IMG/VR virus record: IMGVR_UViG_3300009034_000172
Span: 1 to 29,138 of that record
DNA from: a virus
Strand: one strand, 5' to 3'
DNA: 29,138 nucleotides
The translations under genes were made by a program, and so were the position numbers. Below, in pieces: positions 1 to 6,185 of this stretch. Numbering within the stretch: the first letter of the stretch is position 1; each line of letters starts with the position of its first letter. The notes under the pieces are model-generated. The model ran no database searches. It saw only the letters and a list, made by a program, of their open reading frames with translations, and had not been told where the DNA came from.

Positions 1-480
1 AAGCGAGCCATTTTGCGAAAGAAAACCATGTTAGAAAAGCGAGCCATGTTTGATAATAAACCCACAAAATGAAAGCGAGCCAATACAATAAAGAAATCCC
101 CTAACTATAAGCGAGCCGATATGCCATAGAAAGCCATCTTGAGTAAGCGAGCCAATTGTTTAAAGAAAACCATAGTGCAAAAGCGAGTCCAGTTAGCCAA
201 GAAATCCAAGATGGCACAGCGAGCCTTCGACCCAAAGGATTCCAATTAGGCAAAGCGAGCCATTTAGAATAAGAAATCCACATGAAGGAAGCGAGCCAAT
301 AAGGGTTAGAAACCCAAGGACAAGAAGCGAGCCATCTAGTTAAAGCAAACCAAACAGATAAAGCGAGCCACTGCGGACAAGAAAATCATTTAAGGAAAGC
401 GAGCCAAATAATTAAAGAAACCCATTTATTACAAGCGAGCCACTGCTCATAAGAAACCCAGTATAAAAAAGCGAAAGCCA
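1..480. repeat. TIGR-like guide array 1 (18-nt phase, alternating A/B repeats, 8-nt spacers)
   Basis: Twenty-seven 10-base repeats start at 1, 19, 37 and so on every 18 nt up to 469, with no phase slip. Odd units are AAGCGAGCCA (A; nearly invariant) and even units are AAGAAANCCA (B; position 7 is any base). Between them are 8-nt unrelated spacers such as ttttgcga (11-18), tgttagaa (29-36), ctgcggac (371-378) and ctgctcat (443-450). The full unit A-spacer-B-spacer is 36 nt. The last A repeat (469-480) carries a 2-nt insertion, and the left end is cut by the window edge. The layout matches TIGR arrays, whose 36-nt tigRNAs carry two short spacers. CRISPR is excluded because spacers are far too short. 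The transcribed strand cannot be decided here; it probably follows the adjacent plus-strand tas gene. The sequence shows the geometry directly, and the guide-RNA role is inferred. Confidence 0.9.
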
Positions 481-492
481 GAGGAGATTGAA

Positions 493-1380
493 ATGGCCAA
501 AAATCAGCACCTTTACGATTATCATTTCGAGAAGCAAGGGGGAAAATGTAATGAATGCGGTCGTGAGCTAGTAAGTCGCTTTACAAGCCGGCTCAAACGA
601 ATTATTCCAGGAAGAGATGGGGGCAAATGGACGCTTGGAAATACCAGGATTATCTGTCTCAAATGCGAATGGGAGCTAGAGGGCACGAAGCCAGATTCCC
701 CGCGCCCATTACTAAAAACCATCTACCGCTCATTCAAGCGATTTCAGGTAGACCATGGACGGCTGGATCGAATCATTCGAGCAGCCACTGGCGATATTAA
801 AGGAACCACCCCATCGCCATACATGGATGCTGAGACGCTCGCCATACTTCTAGCAGACCTTGAGCTTTTTTGGAAAAGAGTGAAGCGAGTCAAAAAAGAC
901 CTTGTAAAGATGGTTCATGAAATGCCGGAGTGGAAGGGGTTTATGAGTGACGCGCCAGGCATGGGGGAGATAACGGCGGCTTATTTACTATCAATAGTGA
1001 ATATCGCAAAGGCAAAAAGTGTTTCCGCGCTTTGGAAATTCTTTGGCTTTGATCCTGCGAATGCAGCCGGTGTGAAAGATCGCAATCCAGGGCTAGGTCA
1101 GCTTCGGGCACCACTTTACGCCGGTCTGTCTATTGCGCTCATAAGGAAAGACAGCCCTTATCGCGAGCATTACGATCATTGGAAATCGAAGGGCGTGAGC
1201 CATGGCGGAGCGCTGCGGAGGATTATGAAGTTATGGTTATCCCATCTATGGGTGACCTGGCGGGAGTTTGCGAAATTACCTGTTACGAAGCCATTTGTGA
1301 ACGATAAACTGGATCATACAACATATCATGATCCAAGGGATTATGGCTGGCTAGTCAAATCATCAAAGAAAACCGGATAA
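493..1380 (+). CDS. Tas-like RNA-guided protein (HNH-like zinc finger + Nop/IS110-C-terminal-type domain)
   Basis: This 295-residue protein lies between two guide-like arrays. Residues 14-62 form a treble-clef HNH-like module: C19-x2-C22, a GRDGG turn at 40-44, N50 and C55-x2-C58. The HNH general-base His is replaced by Arg (R36 in RIIPG) and the last H/N ligand position by E59, so nuclease activity is doubtful. Residues 110-145 are a charged, probably coiled helix. Residues 153-260 resemble the Nop / Transposase_20 fold, with PGMGEITAAYL (155-165) and LWKFFGFDP (180-188). No DEDD/RuvC domain is present, so it is not an IS110 transposase. The family match is to HNH-bearing Tas proteins (TasH), which bind tigRNAs to recognise DNA. 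The start is supported by GAGGAG 6 nt upstream. Its last codons (Lys-Lys-Thr-Gly) are encoded by an in-phase B repeat of the downstream array. Family assignment rests on motif and context, without alignment. Confidence 0.8.
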   Translation: MAKNQHLYDYHFEKQGGKCNECGRELVSRFTSRLKRIIPGRDGGKWTLGNTRIICLKCEWELEGTKPDSPRPLLKTIYRSFKRFQVDHGRLDRIIRAATGDIKGTTPSPYMDAETLAILLADLELFWKRVKRVKKDLVKMVHEMPEWKGFMSDAPGMGEITAAYLLSIVNIAKAKSVSALWKFFGFDPANAAGVKDRNPGLGQLRAPLYAGLSIALIRKDSPYREHYDHWKSKGVSHGGALRRIMKLWLSHLWVTWREFAKLPVTKPFVNDKLDHTTYHDPRDYGWLVKSSKKTG

Positions 1381-1573
1381 GCAAAGCGAGCCACCTTTGC
1401 TAAGAAAACCAGGAAAGGGTAGCGAGCCAGTAGAAATAATAAGCCCATTAAGATAAAGCGAGCCACATGTTTAAAGAAACCCAGGATGGTCAAGCGAGCC
1501 AGCTTAATGAAGAAAACCACATAAAGAAAGCGAGCCACCTTTGTTAAGAAGCCCAGGAAAGAGAAGCGAGCAA
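1366..1573. repeat. TIGR-like guide array 2, overlapping the 3' end of the tas-like gene
   Basis: Eleven clear repeats start at 1384 and recur every 18 nt to 1564 (A: 1384, 1420, 1456, 1492, 1528, 1564; B: 1402, 1438, 1474, 1510, 1546), with 8-nt spacers. The consensus is the same as in array 1. One further B repeat, AAGAAAACCG at 1366-1375, is exactly in phase but lies inside the upstream coding sequence, and its spacer (1376-1383) contains the TAA stop. The final A repeat (aagcgagcaa) is degenerate. Two units carry near-identical spacer pairs (cctttgct/ggaaaggg and cctttgtt/ggaaagag). Together with array 1, this array brackets the tas-like gene. Confidence 0.88.
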
Positions 1574-1577
1574 TCAA

Positions 1578-1796
1578 ATGAAAACCGATGAGTTTGAAGA
1601 ATTATATAATGGATTGAGAACAATTGGCCATATCAACGCAGATTTTCCAAAGCGAATGATAGATGATGATTCGGCTATGCTTGGGACAATCTTGAATTTT
1701 ATTTCCGCCGAATTGGGGATGTTGATTCGTGCGAATTTGGAAATGTGGAAGATGTTGCAAATCCTTATAGAGAGTAAAGGAGGTTTCAAATGCTAG
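1578..1796 (+). CDS. hypothetical small protein
   Basis: A 72-residue protein that I do not recognise. It is probably all alpha-helical, with a hydrophobic stretch around residues 32-55 (SAMLGTILNFISAELGMLI) and an acidic N-terminal half. Its ATG lies 5 nt after the last repeat of guide array 2. No ribosome site is evident, so it may be translated from read-through of the array transcript. The stop overlaps the next start by 7 nt, which suggests coupling. The first ten bases (atgaaaaccg) resemble a B repeat but are 4 nt out of phase. The context (first gene after the array) makes an accessory role in the array system possible, but nothing in the protein shows it. Confidence 0.55.
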   Translation: MKTDEFEELYNGLRTIGHINADFPKRMIDDDSAMLGTILNFISAELGMLIRANLEMWKMLQILIESKGGFKC

Positions 1797-2359
1797 ACCT
1801 GAAAGCGATTGTTAAAAATGCTACGCTGCCCGTGGATCAAGAAATTGTCGAGTTGGCCAAGGGATTAGCGAGCGTGTCAGATAGAACCATCCGCGAGGGG
1901 GGCATATATTTATTGGGACAGGCACTAGAAGAAAAGCTGCCAGTCATTGACTTGGAAAAAGCGCTAAGATCGGGTGGTGTTGATCCCAAGATGCAACTTC
2001 CCAAATTGGCAATTGCCCATGCTAATGCCAATAATGTGTTTTGCAGAGTCCTCACAGATGGATCGATAAATTTTAGCGGCATAGTAACTATTCAAGACAT
2101 GATGCCCACATCGTTCATTAGAGAATGGTTCGGCAGTCCAATAGAAGCCGAGGCTCCAGTGCCCATGATTCCATTGGAAATTCGACCGAAGAATCTAAGC
2201 CGATATGACATACTATGGGAACCTTTGTGGAAGAGGATTGTACGACCTATTGATCCATATTTGATCACACATGTAACCGGAGTTTTCTTTCAGATCATCG
2301 CAACCTGGAATGTGACCGAGGCGGAAGTCCGCGCCATGAGGATGGCACGGGTTGTATGA
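1790..2359 (+). CDS. hypothetical protein
   Basis: A 189-residue protein with no recognised family. The start is well supported: AAAGGAGG at about 1777-1784 sits 5-6 nt before ATG. The N-terminal half (residues 1-70) looks helical and charged. The middle (85-110) reads as beta-rich, with NNVFCRVLTDGSINFSGIVTI, and the C-terminus (135-189) is again helical. There is no signal peptide or clear membrane segment. It overlaps the next gene by the classical ATGA (2356-2359), placing it in an early/accessory phage operon with the following small genes and the methyltransferase. Confidence 0.7.
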   Translation: MLDLKAIVKNATLPVDQEIVELAKGLASVSDRTIREGGIYLLGQALEEKLPVIDLEKALRSGGVDPKMQLPKLAIAHANANNVFCRVLTDGSINFSGIVTIQDMMPTSFIREWFGSPIEAEAPVPMIPLEIRPKNLSRYDILWEPLWKRIVRPIDPYLITHVTGVFFQIIATWNVTEAEVRAMRMARVV

Positions 2360-2673
2360 TCCGCAATGCCAAGATCGGTGAAATAGTTTATTTGGAGCAG
2401 GGGCACGGGCCGAAGTGCAAGATTGTTGAGGTCGTGCCCTTTGCCCGATTCACTCTATATCATGTTAAAATACTAGAGCCGAGAACGCACGCATTTTTGA
2501 CCAACAAGGATTGGGTCGCCAGGCGCGCCGGCGAGTTTAGTCGAATGAAAAAATGTATTTCCGTCACGCGTGGCTTTAACTTTAAGGCACCCTCTATACG
2601 ATGTCCAAATGTCGTCGAGGGTGAGGGGGATTTTTGTGAAGTGCACAGAAGCGAGGATTCCGATGGAAAATGA
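2356..2673 (+). CDS. hypothetical small protein with C-terminal Cys/His zinc-like motif
   Basis: A 105-residue protein, translationally coupled by ATGA to the gene before it. Residues 1-55 form a probable small beta domain (IGEIVYLEQGHGPKCKIVEVV). The C-terminus has C67, C82, C93 and H97 in a pattern reading IRCPNVVEGEGDFCEVHR. This resembles the C-x(n)-C-x2-H knuckle seen in many small phage proteins (compare the CWVHG element of the protein at 5478), so one zinc ion may be bound. The function is not known. Its end overlaps the next gene by 11 nt. Confidence 0.6.
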   Translation: MIRNAKIGEIVYLEQGHGPKCKIVEVVPFARFTLYHVKILEPRTHAFLTNKDWVARRAGEFSRMKKCISVTRGFNFKAPSIRCPNVVEGEGDFCEVHRSEDSDGK

Positions 2674-2992
2674 AATGCTACCCGTTCTATATTTCGAGGC
2701 AGCGAGCGTGTCTGATGCAGCCAGGACGCTCAATGATTTAGTCGGCAATCTTTATAAAGATCATCTTGGAAATGTTTTCAGGATGACTGGCTTCTACCAC
2801 TTCCAGGTAGTGGTTGATCATTATGAGAACCAACGTAAAGGAGGTACAATTTCAGTATATGAAATAATCGCATTGCCCATCTATGAGCATGTCGATTGGT
2901 TATCGACGAGGCAAGAGGGCAAATCAATGGCTGAAATTTTGGCAGAACAGGTGGAAAATCTTGCCGAACCTACCCTCACTGTTGGAGGCTGA
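2663..2992 (+). CDS. hypothetical protein
   Basis: A 109-residue product starting at ATG 2663, supported by GAGGA 5 nt upstream. A longer in-frame reading from 2570 is possible but would overlap the previous gene by over 100 nt and has no good ribosome site. The sequence begins MENEMLPVLYF and looks like a small mixed alpha/beta domain with a helical C-terminus (MAEILAEQVENLAEPT). I do not recognise a family. The gene ends in GGAGGCTGA, so its last codons form a strong ribosome-binding site for the methyltransferase that follows. Confidence 0.6.
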   Translation: MENEMLPVLYFEAASVSDAARTLNDLVGNLYKDHLGNVFRMTGFYHFQVVVDHYENQRKGGTISVYEIIALPIYEHVDWLSTRQEGKSMAEILAEQVENLAEPTLTVGG

Positions 2993-4418
2993 CATCATTC
3001 AATTCGCCCGTGACTACACGGGCGAACGTTTTAACGCGATCCTGTGTGATCCGCCATATGCTTTGATTTCGGTCGCCAAGAGGTTTGGAAAACCTGGCAG
3101 CGCTCCTGCCCAAGAAGATGGAATGGACGGGAGCTTTGCGCGCTTGTCTAAAGGCTTCATGGGGCAATCCTGGGATTCGTTCGAGAGCCTTGACCAATAT
3201 CGGGAATGGGTCAAGACCTGGGCGAAACTTTTGATTGATAAAATGCTGCATCCTGGCGCGGTCTGTCTCTTTTTTGGCGGCACGCGGACTTGGCATCACC
3301 TGGCGGTCGGGCTGGAGGCCGGAGGCTTCGAGGTCTATGATACGCTGCTCTGGCTGTATGGATCGGGCTTCCCGAAGAGTCATGACATTAGCAAGGGGAT
3401 TGATAATGAGCAAGCCGAAGAGTGGCAAGGCTACGGGACAGCCCTCAAGCCGTCCTGGGAGCCGATCTTGCTATGCCGAGCACCAAGAGATGGCGAAACG
3501 TTTGCTAGGCTCGCTCTGGAGCACGGGAGCGGGGCATTGAATATTGACGGAGGGAGGATAGAAACAAAGGAAGATTTACAAAGAGACTGTAAAGGATGGG
3601 CAAGTGCACATCACCTTGGGTATAAAAGGCCATGGATGGATGATGCAGATAAAGAGGTATTTGGAAGTAATAGAGGCCGCTGGCCGGCAAACCTGCTGCT
3701 GTCCCATCATGAAGATTGTAAGCTCATCGGTAGTACCAGAGTACCAGCCAGGGTGATAAATCGGTGGGAAGAAGGAGCCAAACCGTTCGGCGGGGCAGGT
3801 GGACTAGGACTTGAGTACCAGTCAGAAACGGCCGGCGACGAAAATGGAATGGAAATAATCGAGCGCTGGGCGTGCGTGCCGGAATGCCCGATCCGGCAGT
3901 TGGATGACCAGGCGGGTATGTTGACTTCTGGCAAGGGTGCGATAAAGAAAGATACATCGCAAGGTCATTTAGGAATGACCTTTGGCGCTGAGAGCCGAGA
4001 AGCAGGAACGCCAATGATTTCATATGGCGATATGGGCGGTCCCTCTCGTTTCTTTTATTGCGGCAAGGCAAGCCCAGCAGAGAAGGACAAGGGATTGGAT
4101 AAATATTTTTGGAAGAGGGTGCCGGATGGCTTCGAGCGAATATCCGAAGATGAATGGCGGTGCCTGCCACGCAGAGAGAGGGCGCAGGGAAACATCCATC
4201 CGACCGTCAAGCCGCTCGATCTGTTGCGCTACTTGGCGAAATTGATAAAGCCTCCCAAGGGCGTCAAGGCACGATTGCTGGTTCCTTTCAGCGGATCGGG
4301 GTCGGAGTGTATCGCTGCGCACCAGGCCGGCTGGAGCGAGGTGGTGGGCATAGAAATCTCGGCACTTTACAATGAGATGGCTCAGGCGAGAATGTTGGGC
4401 ACCTTGGGCATGTTCTAG
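2982..4418 (+). CDS. DNA methyltransferase, beta class (N4-cytosine or N6-adenine)
   Basis: This is a type II-like DNA methyltransferase transferring a methyl group from S-adenosylmethionine to DNA. From TTG 2982 it has 478 residues. Motif IV DPPY is at 23-26, motif X HPTVKP at 406-411, and the SAM-binding motif I (PFSGSGSE) at 435-442. The order IV...X-I defines the beta class (DNA_methylase N4/N6 family). About 380 residues between IV and X hold the target-recognition region. The start is uncertain: ATG 2883 overlaps the previous gene by 110 nt, TTG 2982 overlaps by 11 nt, and GGAGG at 2984-2988 would best serve a rare ATT at 2997. In a phage it would modify its own DNA against host restriction; no partner restriction enzyme is seen. 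Confidence 0.88.
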   Translation: MEADIIQFARDYTGERFNAILCDPPYALISVAKRFGKPGSAPAQEDGMDGSFARLSKGFMGQSWDSFESLDQYREWVKTWAKLLIDKMLHPGAVCLFFGGTRTWHHLAVGLEAGGFEVYDTLLWLYGSGFPKSHDISKGIDNEQAEEWQGYGTALKPSWEPILLCRAPRDGETFARLALEHGSGALNIDGGRIETKEDLQRDCKGWASAHHLGYKRPWMDDADKEVFGSNRGRWPANLLLSHHEDCKLIGSTRVPARVINRWEEGAKPFGGAGGLGLEYQSETAGDENGMEIIERWACVPECPIRQLDDQAGMLTSGKGAIKKDTSQGHLGMTFGAESREAGTPMISYGDMGGPSRFFYCGKASPAEKDKGLDKYFWKRVPDGFERISEDEWRCLPRRERAQGNIHPTVKPLDLLRYLAKLIKPPKGVKARLLVPFSGSGSECIAAHQAGWSEVVGIEISALYNEMAQARMLGTLGMF

Positions 4419-4485
4419 TATGTAGCAAGCGCGCGCACTTGTTACATTCTCCCCACTTGAATTTTTTGGTAAAATTAGGGATTGC

Positions 4486-4523
4486 ACTCCCTAGATTCAC
4501 CCGAATTTAGGGAGTTTGTTTTT
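4486..4523 (+). terminator. intrinsic (Rho-independent) terminator
   Basis: A 13-bp stem pairs 4486-4498 (ACTCCCTAGATTC) with 4503-4515 (GAATTTAGGGAGT; one G-T wobble) around an ACCC loop. It is followed at once by TTGTTTTT (4516-4523). This closes the methyltransferase operon. A competing hairpin is possible just upstream: TAGGGA (4476-4481) can pair with TCCCTA (4488-4493), which is the left arm of the terminator. Confidence 0.85.
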
Positions 4524-4549
4524 AAGCAGCGCGCAAATGTGCTTGCATC

Positions 4550-4578
4550 GGAACATATACTCTGCTAGGATATGTTCC
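4550..4578. promoter_or_regulatory. perfect 9-bp inverted repeat abutting a start codon; probable operator/promoter
   Basis: GGAACATAT (4550-4558) and ATATGTTCC (4570-4578) are perfect inverted copies 11 nt apart. The right arm touches the ATG at 4579. A possible promoter overlaps it: TTGCAT at 4543-4548, 17 nt, then TAGGAT at 4566-4571, which would give a nearly leaderless transcript. Alternatively TATACT (4556-4561) could be the -10. The position just after a terminator fits an operator controlling the packaging/structural operon. The GAAC/GTTC half-sites recall LexA boxes, but the spacing is too wide for a standard one. Confidence 0.5.
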
Positions 4579-4971
4579 ATGAACGATCACTATCATGACA
4601 GTGAACAAGGTATCCAATTGTTGGCCGCGCAAGTCGAGGTAGTGGTCGATCACCTCTCTACTCACAGCAACCGCTTCATGGGGCTGGCCAAAAAGATCAA
4701 TACTGATCATTTCGATAATATGTACAAGGTCTTAAAAATGGTTGGCTCTCTAGCCTGCAATCCAGAGACAAAGGAATCTGCTGTGAAATTGTTAGATCAG
4801 ATGCGGGATTGGAATGATCTGGTCGAGCAGGTGGGCGAAGTGCTGATTGACATCTCTCAAGATTTGGTTGCTTTTTTTGATGCCACAACATTTTGGGCGA
4901 TGACTGAAGCACAGCGGGCGATGGCAAAAAGAGAGGCAATGGAAAATGTCCAGGAGCTTGAAGGCTTATAA
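4579..4971 (+). CDS. hypothetical helical protein
   Basis: A 130-residue protein starting at ATG 4579, immediately after the inverted repeat. The upstream in-frame extension from 4516 runs through the T-tract of the terminator and is rejected. The protein is almost certainly all alpha-helical, with long heptad-like stretches (QLLAAQVEVVVDHLS; VKLLDQMRDWNDLVEQVGEVLIDISQDLVAFF). It is acidic overall and has no membrane segment. No family is recognised. It is the first gene of the unit running into the terminase genes. Its 3' end overlaps the next gene by 26 nt. Confidence 0.65.
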   Translation: MNDHYHDSEQGIQLLAAQVEVVVDHLSTHSNRFMGLAKKINTDHFDNMYKVLKMVGSLACNPETKESAVKLLDQMRDWNDLVEQVGEVLIDISQDLVAFFDATTFWAMTEAQRAMAKREAMENVQELEGL

Positions 4972-5467
4972 GATATATTGTCCGCAGGAGCGGAGCGATT
5001 ATATAGCCTGGCGTCCCACTGGTATTGCAATATTAACATCTGATGGTTGGCAATACGAATGCGCCAGCCGCGTCTTTCGCCCACTAATAACCTGGAAATC
5101 TGGTGGTGGAAGTCAGGCGCTGATCGGATTTTTTATTGAAAAAAAGTTTCATTGGCTGATTGATGTTACTACCAATCAAGATGGTCAAATCGTTTATCAC
5201 CACATCGCGCTTGATAAATTTTTGCGCACCGCTTTCATCGCTGAGGAAGATGGGGTAAAGGGGCTTTATTCCAGCTACCTCAACTGGATATTGGGGAAGC
5301 CAGAAACGTACAAGTCTACAAAACGGCGGTGGCTGCCGCGCATCAAAATCTATGGTCACTATGCGGAGGCACTCTTGCCCCATCTTCGGGCGCAAGGGTA
5401 TTTTATCAGGGGGCTGACTGAGGATCGGACATGGGAAGTCAGTCAACCCGTGGGCGGGGAAGCATAG
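4946..5467 (+). CDS. hypothetical protein
   Basis: A 173-residue protein with a mixed composition and many aromatic residues. The N-terminal half is probably beta-rich (IAWRPTGIAILTSDGWQYEC; LIGFFIEKKFHWLIDVTT). The C-terminal part is basic, with TKRRWLPRIKIYGHYAEALL. GAGAGG about 9 nt before the ATG supports the start despite the 26-nt overlap with the previous gene. I do not recognise it. Its place directly before the terminase genes is typical for small packaging or early phage proteins, but no motif supports a specific role. Confidence 0.65.
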   Translation: MSRSLKAYKIYCPQERSDYIAWRPTGIAILTSDGWQYECASRVFRPLITWKSGGGSQALIGFFIEKKFHWLIDVTTNQDGQIVYHHIALDKFLRTAFIAEEDGVKGLYSSYLNWILGKPETYKSTKRRWLPRIKIYGHYAEALLPHLRAQGYFIRGLTEDRTWEVSQPVGGEA

Positions 5468-5477
5468 GGGCTTATAC

Positions 5478-6185
5478 ATGGCGAAGTTGCCAGCAGATCA
5501 CTTGCGCTGCATCGCACTAAATTCCAAATGCTATAACTGTTATCACGTATATGATGAAGAGCGATTGACAAAATGCCCTAAGTGTGGAGCACCAAGGCGT
5601 TGTCGAAAGCCCAGGGTAAAAGGGACGAATGTTTGCTGGGTGCATGGCGCGGCGGGGGGAAGGACACCCAAACACGGAAGATATATGGCACCGGCAAATA
5701 TTCTTGCCCAATACAACCGCGTTTTAAAAGACCCCAACATTTTGAATCTGGCAAGTGAGATAGCCTTGCTTTCAGGCAGGACTCAAATCATCATGGATGC
5801 ACTGGACGAATTAGATATTCCTGCTGCAATCGATGAATTAAATTTAAATGTGGCCAGTCTACGAACTGCAATTGATCATGATGATCGAAGAGGTATGTTA
5901 GCCGCGTTAAAGAAAATGGATAAGGCACTTGAGATATTAAATAAAGAGAGAATCTTTTGGATCGAAGCGCGCGAAAACATGAAGCTCCATAGTGAAATCA
6001 CCATGAAGCAAAACATTCTCATGCAGGATGCCAAAGAGCTAATTCCCACAGCCCAAGTTTTAGAAGTGCTGGTTTGGGGCAATAGAATTGCGGTGAAATA
6101 CATCCGTGCCCCAGAGGATAGAAAAGCATACTCGCGCGAAATGTTAGCCATATTGCCAAGAGCGCAGGGTGTGGATAAAAGATGA
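5478..6185 (+). CDS. putative terminase small subunit (zinc-finger type)
   Basis: A 235-residue protein that overlaps the large terminase start by 4 nt (ATGA at 6182). The N-terminus has a zinc ribbon, C18-x2-C21 and C33-x2-C36. It is followed by RRCRKPRVKG (40-49), CWVHG (53-57) and a PKHGRY element (64-69). The C...C-x2-HG...KHG arrangement is common at the N-termini of DNA-binding small terminase-like proteins. Residues 75-180 are helical and probably oligomerise. In the packaging motor such a subunit recognises phage DNA and regulates TerL. The assignment rests mainly on position and this zinc/KHG pattern; an unrelated DNA-binding protein is possible. Confidence 0.6.
   Translation: MAKLPADHLRCIALNSKCYNCYHVYDEERLTKCPKCGAPRRCRKPRVKGTNVCWVHGAAGGRTPKHGRYMAPANILAQYNRVLKDPNILNLASEIALLSGRTQIIMDALDELDIPAAIDELNLNVASLRTAIDHDDRRGMLAALKKMDKALEILNKERIFWIEARENMKLHSEITMKQNILMQDAKELIPTAQVLEVLVWGNRIAVKYIRAPEDRKAYSREMLAILPRAQGVDKR

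Noticed and set aside
101-283. Minus-strand open frame with a Trp/Leu-rich 6-residue period
   Set aside because: It is the guide array read as protein. The 18-nt period is divisible by three, so the frame stays open by chance.
1-480. CRISPR array
   Set aside because: Repeats are 10 nt, spacers are 8 nt, two repeat types alternate, and there is no cas gene.
493-1380. IS110-family transposase of an insertion element
   Set aside because: The N-terminal DEDD/RuvC catalytic domain is absent and replaced by a zinc/HNH-like module. No element ends or target duplications were seen.
1-1573. Iterons or repressor-binding arrays of a replication origin
   Set aside because: Binding-site arrays do not alternate two motifs with unrelated fixed-length spacers over 27 units, and no replication initiator gene is adjacent.
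1341-1577. Minus-strand open frame resembling a hydrophobic repeat or membrane protein
   Set aside because: Same artefact: the F/L/A-R pattern is the reverse complement of array 2 repeats, with no ribosome site.
3235-3540. Alternative-frame open reading frame within the methyltransferase
   Set aside because: The methyltransferase frame has clear motifs IV, X and I across this region, so this frame is a shadow.
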